Assembly (NCBI GenBank): GCA_965220315.1
Contig: CBDCPP010000001.1
Location: 620,001-684,000, forward strand
Reading direction: 5' to 3'
DNA length: 64,000 nucleotides
Source of the DNA: JAPOXK01 sp965220315
Lineage (GTDB): Bacteria > Chloroflexota > Dehalococcoidia > Bin125
In this document: in pieces, positions 34,165 through 43,162 of the stretch
How positions within the stretch are numbered: the stretch's first letter is position 1
Layout: every line of letters starts with the position of its first letter
The notes under the pieces: model-generated
The model's input: only the letters and a program-made list of their open reading frames with translations
The model's database searches: none
What the model was told of the DNA's origin: nothing
Position numbers and translations under genes: made by a program

Positions 34165-35385
34165 TCAAATCTTTTTCGATGGCGTTGCCGACGCCGAAGT
34201 TGCCGCCGTCAGCGACGGTTCCATTAGCCGAACAAAGACTTCGTTGGCGAGCCTTCTCCCCTTCCGTGTGAGCCGCAGGCGGCCCGCGTCATGGATAAGC
34301 AGCTCGGCCGCCGTCGCCCATTCCAAGGCAGGCTGGAATCGCTCCCACATGGCGACGTGCTGTGTGGCGAACGTTTCAACGTCGACACCCGCGTTAAGAC
34401 GCAGCCCCAAGGTAATAGTGTCGAGGGCAACGGTTGCATCGTCGATGGACTCGTCTGACACGATCGCAGGGCTTGGCAGCGTGCTTTCACGTGGCTTTGC
34501 CATGGCGGCGATGTAGCGTGATGGGCTGCGTTCAACCGCGTACCGCACACCATCGACAAACCCGTGCGCTCCTGGTCCTACTCCCACGTACTCATGATGC
34601 TGCCAGTAGGCTAAGTTCTGGCGGCAGGCGTGCCCCAGCCTTGCGAAATTGCTGATTTCGTATTGGGTGTAGCCGGCAGCCGCAAGGCGATCCTCTGTCC
34701 AATCGGCCATCTCAGCGACGACATCTTGATCGGCTTCCCGCACTTGTCCCGCATCGACCCGTGCCGCAAGCGGTGTACCCTCCTCGATCGTCAGTGCGTA
34801 GCAGGACAAGTGATCTGGGGCCAACGCCAACGCGCCTTCCAGTGACCGACGCCAGCTGACGAGCGACTGCTCGGGCAGGCCAAAGATGAGGTCGAGGCTG
34901 ATACTGTCGAAAGCCACTGCGCGCGCGCTCTGTACCGCACGCGCCGCGCGTGCGGCATCATGCAGACGGTCAAGGAAGCGTAGCTCTGTCTGGTCAAGTG
35001 ATTGCACGCCAATTGATAGTCGGGTCACTCCAGCTGCTCGGTAGGCCGTGAGTCGATCGAGTTCGACGCTCTCGGGATTGGCTTCCAGCGAGATCTCGGC
35101 AGTGGGCATTAGGGAGTAGTTGCGACGAATCGCGTCTAGGACGCGTGCGATGGTCTGACCGTCCAGCAGGCTAGGCGTACCGCCGCCGAAGAACACGGTC
35201 GGTACGGGCCGCCCCGCGACTGCCGGGGCCCAACAGGACAGCTCCTCCAGCAGTGCACTCTCCCACCTGGGGATGAGCGATTCGAGGTTGGCGTAGGTGT
35301 TGAAGTCGCAGTACGAGCAGCGCACTGTGCAGAACGGCACGTGCACATAGATGCTAACTGCGTCACTGGGATTGGCGCTGCTCAC
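34165..35385 (-). CDS. hemW: Radical SAM heme chaperone HemW
   Basis: Radical-SAM protein formerly annotated as a second coproporphyrinogen oxidase, now viewed as a heme chaperone. The cluster motif is CTVRCSYCDF (CxxxCxxC) after YVHVPF. FFGGGTPSLLDG, ISLEANPESV, RLSIGVQSLDQTELRFLDRLH and LIFGLPEQS are family hallmarks. NFARLGHACRQNLAYW and a C-terminal HemN-type domain follow. HemW has CDF rather than the extra Cys of true HemN. The GTG at 35385 gives 406 residues. The longer open frame runs through a perfect hairpin and is rejected. TACACT lies 6 bases upstream of the GTG, with no ribosome-binding site. Confidence 0.94.
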   Translation of the reverse strand: MSSANPSDAVSIYVHVPFCTVRCSYCDFNTYANLESLIPRWESALLEELSCWAPAVAGRPVPTVFFGGGTPSLLDGQTIARVLDAIRRNYSLMPTAEISLEANPESVELDRLTAYRAAGVTRLSIGVQSLDQTELRFLDRLHDAARAARAVQSARAVAFDSISLDLIFGLPEQSLVSWRRSLEGALALAPDHLSCYALTIEEGTPLAARVDAGQVREADQDVVAEMADWTEDRLAAAGYTQYEISNFARLGHACRQNLAYWQHHEYVGVGPGAHGFVDGVRYAVERSPSRYIAAMAKPRESTLPSPAIVSDESIDDATVALDTITLGLRLNAGVDVETFATQHVAMWERFQPALEWATAAELLIHDAGRLRLTRKGRRLANEVFVRLMEPSLTAATSASATPSKKI

Positions 35386-35391
35386 ACTGTG

Positions 35392-35397
35392 AGTGTA
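35392..35397 (-). promoter_or_regulatory. Putative leaderless -10 box of hemW
   Basis: TACACT, read on the minus strand, ends 6 bases before the GTG start of hemW. No Shine-Dalgarno is present. The box lies just past the hairpin at 35428-35460, so hemW would be transcribed separately from the upstream monooxygenase gene. Confidence 0.4.
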
Positions 35398-35427
35398 GGG
35401 ACGAGTGAATCCCTTGCGCTTAAACGT

Positions 35428-35460
35428 GGAACGCGCGGGGCGCATCGCCCCGCGCGTTCC
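35428..35460 (-). terminator. 15-bp perfect hairpin after LLM gene
   Basis: Arms 35428-35442 and 35446-35460 are perfectly complementary around a 3-base CAT loop. The hairpin starts 45 bases beyond the monooxygenase stop and lies upstream of hemW. It is very GC-rich with no clear T-run in the direction of transcription. It likely ends the Rid-LLM transcript or blocks read-through into hemW. Confidence 0.55.
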
Positions 35461-35504
35461 GCCCCTCGCCCTGAACGCCTCCTGGGCGTGCAATCACGTG
35501 GCGA

Positions 35505-36908
35505 CTAAGATACCGGCTCTGCAACACGTGGTTGCAGGTCGACGTCGACGGGATCATTCTCGACCAAACCGCCACAGGCCTTGGCCAGCGTCGGCATGAC
35601 GTCCGCGGCGAACATGCGCATCTGCTCCTCGACCTCGTCGCCGTTGTATGTGCTCCCCTCAAACCATGGCGTGAACATGAGATCGTCGTAACCGACGATC
35701 TCCTTCACATTCATAATGTCGTCGATCACCTTGTCAGCGGGACCGATGAAGGCAAGGCCCTTGTCAATGACGAGGTCGGCCGGGATGAGTTCGTAAGCGT
35801 TGGGGGGCTCTTCGCCCGGATCGGCCAGCAGAGACGCGATTCCGAAGGGGCTGTAGTAGTTCCACTGATGCTCAAGCGCTTGTTTGTAGCGTGCCGTCTC
35901 CGCTTCGGCGTTCGGCCCTGGCGGCACGATGTGCACCCAGCGGCAGCAGCCATACCCGCGCTTCTTTTCGGCATCCCAACCGTACTTCCACGGGCCGCGG
36001 TTGAGGCGGTCGGGCCAGTTGTTCTTCTCCGCCTCCTCGTAGTACACGGCAACGTTGTGCTTCACGCGCTCATTGGAGTCCGGCACGGTGAAACAGTTCA
36101 TGCCTCGACTGACGCACCAATTGATCGAGCGCTCGCTGTTGACTGGTTCCCAGATCTGTGGGTATGGCTTTTGAATCGGCTGCGGAAAGACGCTCAATTC
36201 CTTGAGGGTGGTCGTTGTGGCGTAAAGCGGCTGAGCTGCAGCCATGGAGTACATGTCCGCCGGCGAGATATTCAGTACGTCGTCGATGGTCCGCTCAGAC
36301 TTGGGCTGATTGAAGAAGCCCATGGTGCCCCAGTGGTGCCAGCGGGTGTAGCTAGGCGGGATCTGGAAGAACTCTCCCTGGTGAGAGAAAGACGGTTCCG
36401 TCCAGCATTTCAGAATCAACTGGTATGCCTCGTCGAAGTAGCGGCGGTTGCGCTCTTGGTCTTGAACCGTTGCCCCATAGGGCTTGCCGAAGACCTCAGC
36501 CTCACGTGGCTGGTAGCCGCGGCCGATGCCGAACTCCAACCGGCCACCGCTGAGGACATCAAGGAGCGCTGCTTGCTCAGCCAAACGAACCGGGTGCCAC
36601 CAGGGCAAGATATTGGCCATCTGCCCGAGCCTGATCTTCTTCGTCTGAGATGCGACCGCAGCTTGCACGACGATCGGGTCGGGGCTGTACTCGGCCCCTT
36701 CCGGCTGGAAGTGATGTTCGGTGAAGAACATGTAGTTGAACCCGAGCTGCTCCGCCAAGATCGACTCCCGAACCTGCCGGTGCGTGATACGGCGATAGCT
36801 CTCGTGCACCTCCGCGATCGAGGCATCAGCCACAGGTACACCGTCTGGCTTTGACAGTACCAAGGGCAGATCCACCGCTCCGTTGTGAAAGACACCGAGC
36901 TCCAGCAT
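35505..36908 (-). CDS. LLM-class flavin-dependent oxidoreductase
   Basis: Luciferase-like monooxygenase using FMNH2 or F420H2; substrate unknown. It has the TIM-barrel luciferase opening (LELGVFHNGAVDLPL), FNYMFFTEHHFQPEGAEY with the conserved EHH, and LGQMANILPWWHPVRLAEQAALLDVLSGGRLEFGIGRGY, the class signature. A central insertion (about 170-330) and a C-terminal barrel end follow, giving 467 residues. That is longer than the usual 330-380, as in the large LLM subfamily frequent in Dehalococcoidia. AGGAGGG precedes the ATG. It lies 157 bases downstream of the triple Rid gene on the same strand, a probable operon for breakdown of an amine- or imine-yielding compound. Confidence 0.92.
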   Translation of the reverse strand: MLELGVFHNGAVDLPLVLSKPDGVPVADASIAEVHESYRRITHRQVRESILAEQLGFNYMFFTEHHFQPEGAEYSPDPIVVQAAVASQTKKIRLGQMANILPWWHPVRLAEQAALLDVLSGGRLEFGIGRGYQPREAEVFGKPYGATVQDQERNRRYFDEAYQLILKCWTEPSFSHQGEFFQIPPSYTRWHHWGTMGFFNQPKSERTIDDVLNISPADMYSMAAAQPLYATTTTLKELSVFPQPIQKPYPQIWEPVNSERSINWCVSRGMNCFTVPDSNERVKHNVAVYYEEAEKNNWPDRLNRGPWKYGWDAEKKRGYGCCRWVHIVPPGPNAEAETARYKQALEHQWNYYSPFGIASLLADPGEEPPNAYELIPADLVIDKGLAFIGPADKVIDDIMNVKEIVGYDDLMFTPWFEGSTYNGDEVEEQMRMFAADVMPTLAKACGGLVENDPVDVDLQPRVAEPVS

Positions 36909-37065
36909 TCGTTAGTCCCTCCTACGAGTCGCTCACAAGCCAACCTCGCGTGCGGCCGACTGTTCCAGAGGATGCGGAGGCATTATGCGCTTCCGGGTCA
37001 AGGTTGCAACTCTTCCTCTCAGAGATATGGAGGCACAACACAGCCGCGCCTCCTATGGCGCGCTT

Positions 37066-38262
37066 CTAGACAACCGCCGTCGCATAGATCTCATGGAGAT
37101 AGCCTTCCTTGTAGAGCCCGGTAGTGCCCACTGGCGTCCACACTGGTCCTTTCTCTTTCGAGAAGAACTCCTCGCCCACTTTCATGACTCGCTCCCATGC
37201 ACGCGGATCCTTATGGAACGACATTACCTCGACCACGTGCTCCATTGACGCGCCGAAAGCTTCCAACACCTCTCTGATCCGATTGAAGGCGTAGCGCGCC
37301 TGCGTCGCGGTGTTTCCGGGGGTGATAATGTTGCCGTCGCCATCCGAAGCGACCTCGCCCGCGATGGTGAGAAGGTGCCCCCCCTCCTTCTTACTGCCCC
37401 CCGCGATGGGCAGCGTGTGCCACCAGATGCTGGGAGGAGTTTTGGCGACACGGGGGCCCGGGCTGAGGTCGGCGATGACGCGGTAGGCGCCCAGGAGGCC
37501 GAGACGATACAGACCGGTCGTTCCGATGGTGGTCACCGTGGGAGAGTTCGCGGGGTGCACGTTGGACACGACCTCCTCGACCCAAGTGTCCACCGCTGCG
37601 TCCATACCGCGCGCGTCGCGGTTGAACGCGATCAAGTCGATCACGTCGTCCATGGAGGCGCCGGCCATCTCCACGATCTCCCGGATACGATTGATGGCGT
37701 AGCGGGCTTGCGCGGCGTGATCGCCGGGCGTAGTGATGAAACCGTCTGCGTCGGCAGCCATTTGCCCTGACACAAAGAGAAGGTCGCCTTTCTTGCAGCC
37801 ACCCGCCATTGGGAACTGGCGCAGCCACTTCATCGTGTCGGGGGTATAGCTGTCTTTGCTCTCTCGGCCCAGGTGTGCGATCGCGCGAATGCCGAGCAAA
37901 TTCTCGCTTACCCAGAAGCCCTGGCTGCCCACTGCCGTCCAAGCGGGGTGCTTCTCGTGAGTCAGGTAGTCGCGCGCCGTTTCGAAGACGGTGTCCATGT
38001 CGCGCGGGTCTTTGTGGAACGAGATGATGTCGACAAGGTCATCTGTGGTGCCGCCCGCTGCGTTGAGGAGTTCGACGATGCGGTCGAAGATGTGGCGTGT
38101 CTGGGCTGCCACATCACCCGGAGCAATGGCGCGACCGCTCTCATCCAACGCCGCTTGTCCACCGATGAACAGCAGCTCGCCTACCTGCACGGCGGGTGAG
38201 GCCGGCATCGGTTCCATCCAGCGGAAGCTGGGCAGCGTGTGGATCAATCTCTCCACTGGCAT
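37066..38262 (-). CDS. Triple-domain Rid (YjgF/YER057c/UK114) family protein
   Basis: Three consecutive Rid domains in one 398-residue chain: about 18-130, 145-270 and 275-398. Each has the FIGGQ / FVSGQ / TIAGE strand, an AAQTRHIFDRI or ATQARYAFNRI helix, and a D-DLVDIISFHKDPR-type segment. Canonical RidA is a single-domain homotrimer that deaminates reactive imines using an Arg in a PAR[ST] motif. Here the equivalent sites read PAW, PAN and PVW, so the key Arg is missing in all three. The start is ambiguous: ATG 38262 has a weak GAAG upstream, while GTG 38277 lies directly beside AAGGA. It precedes the LLM gene in the same direction. Confidence 0.88.
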   Translation of the reverse strand: MPVERLIHTLPSFRWMEPMPASPAVQVGELLFIGGQAALDESGRAIAPGDVAAQTRHIFDRIVELLNAAGGTTDDLVDIISFHKDPRDMDTVFETARDYLTHEKHPAWTAVGSQGFWVSENLLGIRAIAHLGRESKDSYTPDTMKWLRQFPMAGGCKKGDLLFVSGQMAADADGFITTPGDHAAQARYAINRIREIVEMAGASMDDVIDLIAFNRDARGMDAAVDTWVEEVVSNVHPANSPTVTTIGTTGLYRLGLLGAYRVIADLSPGPRVAKTPPSIWWHTLPIAGGSKKEGGHLLTIAGEVASDGDGNIITPGNTATQARYAFNRIREVLEAFGASMEHVVEVMSFHKDPRAWERVMKVGEEFFSKEKGPVWTPVGTTGLYKEGYLHEIYATAVV

Positions 38263-38445
38263 CGCTTCTACGCACACTCCTTAGCACACAGCAGGGCAAC
38301 TCTAAGGCGGAGCGCGACTACAACGCTAGGGCGGCTCTGGACACGCGTGCCATGTTTGATTGACCTTGATGTGCGTGCCAGACTCGACGCTGATGGCTCT
38401 CCGGTCCGTCGGCGCCGTTAGCGAGCCCTGGTCTGGAGATGTTGA

Positions 38446-40233
38446 GTGCTGAAGAGCCACTACGGCGGCGATCTGCGCGCTGAGCACGCGGGCATTGACG
38501 TCACGCTGGCCGGTTGGGTCCACAGACGGCGTGACCATGGAGGGTTGATTTTCATCGACCTGCGGGACAGCCGCGGCGTGGTGCAGGTCGTGGTGCACCC
38601 TGATCGGACACCGAACGCGCGCGCTGTCGCAGCCACTGCTCGCAGTGAGTATGTGCTCGCCGTGCGGGGAAGAGTGGTGCTGCGCAGCGTCGAGACTACT
38701 AATTCGAATTTGGCGACTGGTGAGATTGAAGTCGAAGCGCACGAGATCGAAGTGCTCAACGCAGCGGAGACGCCGCCGTTCGCGGTGAATGAACCGACCG
38801 ATGTCGACGAGGTTCGGCGGCTTGAATACCGGTTCCTTGATCTCCGGCGCGAGGAGATGCACCGCAACCTTATCTTGCGGCACGAGATGAATCAGTATGT
38901 CCGCCGCTTCATGACGGACCACGATTTTATCGAGGTAGAGACGCCCGCGCTGGTGGTCCCGACGCCCGAAGGAGCGCGAGATTATCTCGTTCCCAGTCGC
39001 CTGCACCCTGGAAGTTTCTACGCGCTCCCCCAGTCGCCACAGCAATTTAAGCAGTTGCTGATGGTCGCGGGCGTGGAGCGTTACTTTCAGATAGTTCGGT
39101 GCTTCCGCGATGAAGATCTCCGTGCAGACCGTCAGCCGGAGTTCACGCAGCTGGATGTCGAGATGGCCTTCTGCGAGGAGGAGGACATCCTCGCACTCAT
39201 GGAGGAGCTTTTTACGGGTTTGGTGCGAGAGCTGCGCCCTGATCTCAAAATCGTATCGCCGTTCCCACGGCTGACATACGCGGCGACGATGGAGCGCTTC
39301 GGTACCGACAAGCCAGATCTACGTTACGGGCTTGAGCTTTTCGACTGCACGCCACTTGTTGCGGAGTCGGCCTTCGCCGTTTTCCGTAACGCTGTTGAGG
39401 CTGGCGGCCGTGTCCGTGGACTGGTGGTTCCAGGAGGAGCGGAACTCACGCGCAAACAGATCGACGCCTACACCGAGCTAGCGAGGACCTACGGCGCGAA
39501 AGGGCTGGTCTCGATTCAATTCAACGCGAAGCCATCGGTGGCACGAAAAGATGAGATTCGCTCTTCCGTGCTCAAGCATCTCGGCGAAGAGACCGCGCGC
39601 CGGATAGGCGCATGCGCTGGCGCCGAGGCGGGCGACTTAGTTCTGATCGCCGCCGATGCTGAAAAGGTCGTCAACACGGTTCTAGATGGCTTACGGCGTG
39701 CGGTTGCGGACCGTCTGGACCTTGCGGACCCGCAGATGCTGCACTTCGCTTTCATCACGGACTTCCCGCTGCTCGCCTGGGATGCCCAAGAGGAACGTTG
39801 GGATGCCATCCACCACCCGTTCACGGCTCCTCGGGACGAGGATCTCGCTACGCTTGAGGATGATCCTGCCAGCGTTCGTGCTCGCGCTTACGACATCGTG
39901 GCGAACGGGTTCGAACTCGCCTCTGGCTCGATTCGTATCCACCAGAGAGAAGTGCAGGAGCGAGTTTTCGCTTGCCTCGGCATTGCGCCCGACGAAGCGC
40001 AACGGCGTTTCGGACACATCTTGAAGGCTTTCGATCATGGTGCGCCGCCGCATGGCGGGATCGCTCCAGGGCTCGATCGCGTCGCTATGCTGCTGGCGGG
40101 TACCCCGAATATCCGTGAAGTCATTGCTTTTCCTAAGACGCAGACCGCCGTCGATCCCATGACCGGAGCGCCGGCGACGGTGGCCGAGGCCCAGATCGCC
40201 GAACTCGGGATTACGCTCATGGCTCACGGATAG
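38446..40233 (+). CDS. aspS: Aspartate--tRNA ligase
   Basis: Class IIb aminoacyl-tRNA synthetase. The N-terminal OB-fold anticodon domain has LAGWVHRRRDHGGLIFIDLRD. Motif 1 follows FIEVETPALVVPTPEGARDYLVPSR, motif 2 contains FRDEDLRADRQPEFTQLDVEM, and the bacterial GAD insertion domain spans about 285-415. Motif 3 is GGIAPGLDRVAMLL. The typical FPKTQTAVDPMTGAP tail is present. At 595 residues it has normal bacterial length. The GTG start at 38446 follows GGAG by 9 bases. It is divergent from the Rid gene. Confidence 0.97.
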   Translation: MLKSHYGGDLRAEHAGIDVTLAGWVHRRRDHGGLIFIDLRDSRGVVQVVVHPDRTPNARAVAATARSEYVLAVRGRVVLRSVETTNSNLATGEIEVEAHEIEVLNAAETPPFAVNEPTDVDEVRRLEYRFLDLRREEMHRNLILRHEMNQYVRRFMTDHDFIEVETPALVVPTPEGARDYLVPSRLHPGSFYALPQSPQQFKQLLMVAGVERYFQIVRCFRDEDLRADRQPEFTQLDVEMAFCEEEDILALMEELFTGLVRELRPDLKIVSPFPRLTYAATMERFGTDKPDLRYGLELFDCTPLVAESAFAVFRNAVEAGGRVRGLVVPGGAELTRKQIDAYTELARTYGAKGLVSIQFNAKPSVARKDEIRSSVLKHLGEETARRIGACAGAEAGDLVLIAADAEKVVNTVLDGLRRAVADRLDLADPQMLHFAFITDFPLLAWDAQEERWDAIHHPFTAPRDEDLATLEDDPASVRARAYDIVANGFELASGSIRIHQREVQERVFACLGIAPDEAQRRFGHILKAFDHGAPPHGGIAPGLDRVAMLLAGTPNIREVIAFPKTQTAVDPMTGAPATVAEAQIAELGITLMAHG

Positions 40234-40391
40234 ACTGATGAGAGTGGTTCGCCTGCAACTGCCAGTCCAGACGCGGTGATACGCTCGGCTACACGGAATT
40301 GTGCGCGGTAGGCGAAGACTCGGCGGGAGGCGAGAACGGAGCACAAGCTGATGAGCCTCGCGATTTTATACGCATGTGTGGAGCGATCCCG

Positions 40392-42107
40392 GTGAACCGC
40401 TGGTGGGTGGTTGCAACGCTGATGTTGGTTGCGGCACTGATCGGTGCTGCTTGCGGCGGAGGCGATGTTTCATCCGACTCCGACCGAGCAACCACGACCC
40501 GGGCCGATCGCGATCGGCCCACTACCGAAACAGACGGCGGCAGCACGGCGCTACAGGCGGATAGCGACGAGGAGGATCAGCCCGAATCGATCACGCCACA
40601 GGTACGCCGCAGCGAGAACGAGTTGCGTATCGCGCGCGCTGAACCAATCACTCTCGACCCGGCACTCGTCACCGATCAGAATTCAGCCTCCTATGTTGTC
40701 GAGATCTTCGGCGGACTCGTCACGCTCGATCTAGATCTGAGCATCGTGCCCGATCTGGCCGAATCACTACCGGAAGCGATCGAAAACGCTGATGAGACAG
40801 TGACGTACCGGTTCACGTTGCGCCGCGATGCACTCTTCCACAACAGCCGCCGCGTCACGGCACAGGACGTCAAGGACAGCATCGAGCGGCACGCCTCGCC
40901 AGATACTTTCTCGCCCACTGCCCAGGATTACCTGGGCGACATCATCGGCGTGCGGGACTACATCCGCGGCCGCGTCGAGGAGATCGAAGGGATCCAAGTA
41001 ATCGATGACCGTACCGTCGAGATCACGATCGATGCACCGAAACCATTCTTCCTCGCGAAATTGACCTATCCCACCGCGTTCATCGTCGACGTCCAGCAGA
41101 TTCAAGCGGACCCTCAGAACTGGGCTCGCACCCCCAATGGAACCGGCCCTTTCCAGATGCAGCGTTGGGATCAGGGTGCCGAGATGGTTCTGGTGCCGTT
41201 TGAGCGCTACCACCTGGGCCCTGCCAGCATCAGTGCGGTAGTGATCCGTTTTGCGGGCGGTGGTGTGACGCAGTTCGAGAACGAGGAGGTCGATATCGCA
41301 ATCGTAGGGGTCAATGATATTGAGCGCGTGCGCGATCCTGCGGACCCACTCAATCAAAACTTCGTCTCGCGGTCCGAACTATCCGTTTCTTACATTGGCT
41401 TCAACGTTAACCAGCCTCCCTTTGACGACCCTCTGGTTCGGCAAGCGTTCGCCAGTGCGATCGACAAGGTCACCCTGCGTGATGTGGTCCTGATGGGCGT
41501 CGCCCCAATCGCCGAAGGCATTCTGCCGCCCGGCATTGTGGCGTACGACGAAGATTTCCGCGGACTCCCCTTTGATCCAGAGCGAGCACAGGAGTTGCTG
41601 GCTCAGTCGTCTTATGCGAACCGGCTGCCCACCGTGCGGCTGACGGTGCCTGGTGTCGGGGCGACCCCGGGCGTAGTGATCGAGGCGATCCAACGGATGT
41701 GGCTCGACAATCTTGGCGTGGAGGTCGAACTCCAGCAGGTCGAGACGGCGACGTTCTTCTCGGAATTGGACCGCAATCTCTACCAGGCGTTCAATATCGG
41801 TTGGATCGCGGACTATCCAGATCCGGAAAACTTCCTCGACTTGCTTTTCCACAGTACCTCGCTACAGAACAACACCGCCTACGCGAACTCGGAGGTGGAT
41901 GCCATTCTCGAGACCGCTCGTGTTGCACAGGATCAAGACGAGCGCGTCCGCCTTTATCAAGAGGCAGAGCGGCTGATCGTCGCCGATGCGCCTTGGATTC
42001 CGTTGTTCTACGGTCAGGCCAACGAACTCGTTAAGTCATACGTAGAGAACTACGTGCCGCCGCGCATCACGGTGCCGTACCTTCGTTTCATCGTGCTGAG
42101 TGAGTAG
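40392..42107 (+). CDS. Peptide/nickel-type ABC transporter substrate-binding lipoprotein
   Basis: Family 5 solute-binding protein for an ABC importer of oligopeptides or similar ligands. The lipoprotein signal ends in IGAAC with lipidated C21, followed by a Thr/Asp/Arg-rich linker (about 25-75). The SBP_bac_5 fold runs from LRIARAEPITLDP, through VTYRFTLRRDALFHN, PNGTGPFQMQRW and IGFNVNQPPFDDPLVRQAFASAID, to NIGWIADYPDPENFLDLLF. GTG 40392 has GGAG 8 bases upstream; an ATG at 40374 would extend the signal by six residues. Protein length is 571. It is followed by two permease genes but no ATPase gene. Confidence 0.93.
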   Translation: MNRWWVVATLMLVAALIGAACGGGDVSSDSDRATTTRADRDRPTTETDGGSTALQADSDEEDQPESITPQVRRSENELRIARAEPITLDPALVTDQNSASYVVEIFGGLVTLDLDLSIVPDLAESLPEAIENADETVTYRFTLRRDALFHNSRRVTAQDVKDSIERHASPDTFSPTAQDYLGDIIGVRDYIRGRVEEIEGIQVIDDRTVEITIDAPKPFFLAKLTYPTAFIVDVQQIQADPQNWARTPNGTGPFQMQRWDQGAEMVLVPFERYHLGPASISAVVIRFAGGGVTQFENEEVDIAIVGVNDIERVRDPADPLNQNFVSRSELSVSYIGFNVNQPPFDDPLVRQAFASAIDKVTLRDVVLMGVAPIAEGILPPGIVAYDEDFRGLPFDPERAQELLAQSSYANRLPTVRLTVPGVGATPGVVIEAIQRMWLDNLGVEVELQQVETATFFSELDRNLYQAFNIGWIADYPDPENFLDLLFHSTSLQNNTAYANSEVDAILETARVAQDQDERVRLYQEAERLIVADAPWIPLFYGQANELVKSYVENYVPPRITVPYLRFIVLSE

Positions 42108-42174
42108 GATTTAGTACACCGAACCTGCCCGGCGATGTCAGCGCACATGCGGAGCAGCGCGTAGAGGCGGTGTC

Positions 42175-43158
42175 ATGACCGGCGGCGTGCTCGCGTTCGT
42201 GCTGCGACGGCTCCTGTTGGTGCCGCCAACGCTTTTCGCGGTGCTTTTTATCACCTTCGCCCTCACCCAAGCCGCCCCCGGCGATCCCGTGCGGATTATC
42301 ACGGGAACGCGGACACCGGATCCCGAAGTCGCGGAGCAGATTCGGGCGGAGTTTGGCCTTACTGGAGGCTTCTTCGACCGATTTGGCGACTACTTCGTTG
42401 GGCTCGTGACGCGGGGCGATTTGGGCCCCTCATATTTTCACCGTAGCCCGCAGCGATCCGTTGCCGAGTTGTTGGGAGAACGGGTTTGGGTTTCGACGCA
42501 GCTCGGCCTGATCTCCCTGGCGCTCATCTTCCTTCTAGGAATCCCTCTCGGCGTCTTTGCTGCAGTGAATCGCGGCACTTGGCGTGACCCTTTCACAATC
42601 GGGATTTTTATGATTTTCGATGCGATCCCAGTAATTGTGCTGATTCCTCTCATGGTCTGGCTGCTGGTCTTCGGGCTGCATGAAGTGCCGGAATTCTTCG
42701 GTTTCAGTGTGCCTTCCGTCTGGGCGCCGGGCGATGCTGCTTCGTACATCGTGCCGGTGGCTGCTCTGACACTTCCGGCCCTGGCCGGCATGGCGCGGTT
42801 CGTGCGCGTCAGTGTCCTCAGCGTGCTGGACGAGGACTACGTCCGTACGGCACGTGCGAAAGGCTTGGGGCCGCGCACCGTTGTCATCCGGCACGTATTG
42901 CGCAACTCGCTGTTGCCGCTCAGCACAGTGATGGCGCTCAGCATCGTCACCGTGGTGACTGGCGCAATCCTGACGGAAACTCTCTATGGAGTGCCCGGGG
43001 TGGGATCGTTCGTCTTCGCTTCGATCGGGCAGCGGGACTTTAACGTGATCTTGGGATTCACGCTGCTCGTCGCGACGCTGTTCGTCCTCGCGAACGTTGT
43101 CATCGATGTGGCTTACATCTTCATCGACCCGCGAATTCGCTACTCGCGGCGAGCCTAA
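42175..43158 (+). CDS. ABC transporter permease, DppB type
   Basis: First membrane subunit of the peptide-type importer. It has RRLLLVPPTLFAVLFITFAL in TM1, APGDPVRIITGT, and about six transmembrane helices. The EAA loop for ATPase contact reads EDYVRTARAKGLGPRTVVIRHVLRNSLLPL. VTGAILTETLYGVPGVGSFV and RDFNVILGFTLLVATLFVLANVVIDVAYIFIDPRIRY are DppB hallmarks. Its 327 residues are normal. The ATG follows GAGG; the stop is 4 bases before the next gene. Confidence 0.95.
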   Translation: MTGGVLAFVLRRLLLVPPTLFAVLFITFALTQAAPGDPVRIITGTRTPDPEVAEQIRAEFGLTGGFFDRFGDYFVGLVTRGDLGPSYFHRSPQRSVAELLGERVWVSTQLGLISLALIFLLGIPLGVFAAVNRGTWRDPFTIGIFMIFDAIPVIVLIPLMVWLLVFGLHEVPEFFGFSVPSVWAPGDAASYIVPVAALTLPALAGMARFVRVSVLSVLDEDYVRTARAKGLGPRTVVIRHVLRNSLLPLSTVMALSIVTVVTGAILTETLYGVPGVGSFVFASIGQRDFNVILGFTLLVATLFVLANVVIDVAYIFIDPRIRYSRRA

Positions 43159-43162
43159 GCTC

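Noticed and set aside
35532..36854. 440-codon plus-strand open frame
   Set aside because: It is antisense to the luciferase-like monooxygenase gene, whose conserved motifs and ribosome-binding site are clear. Composition is typical of a high-GC shadow frame.
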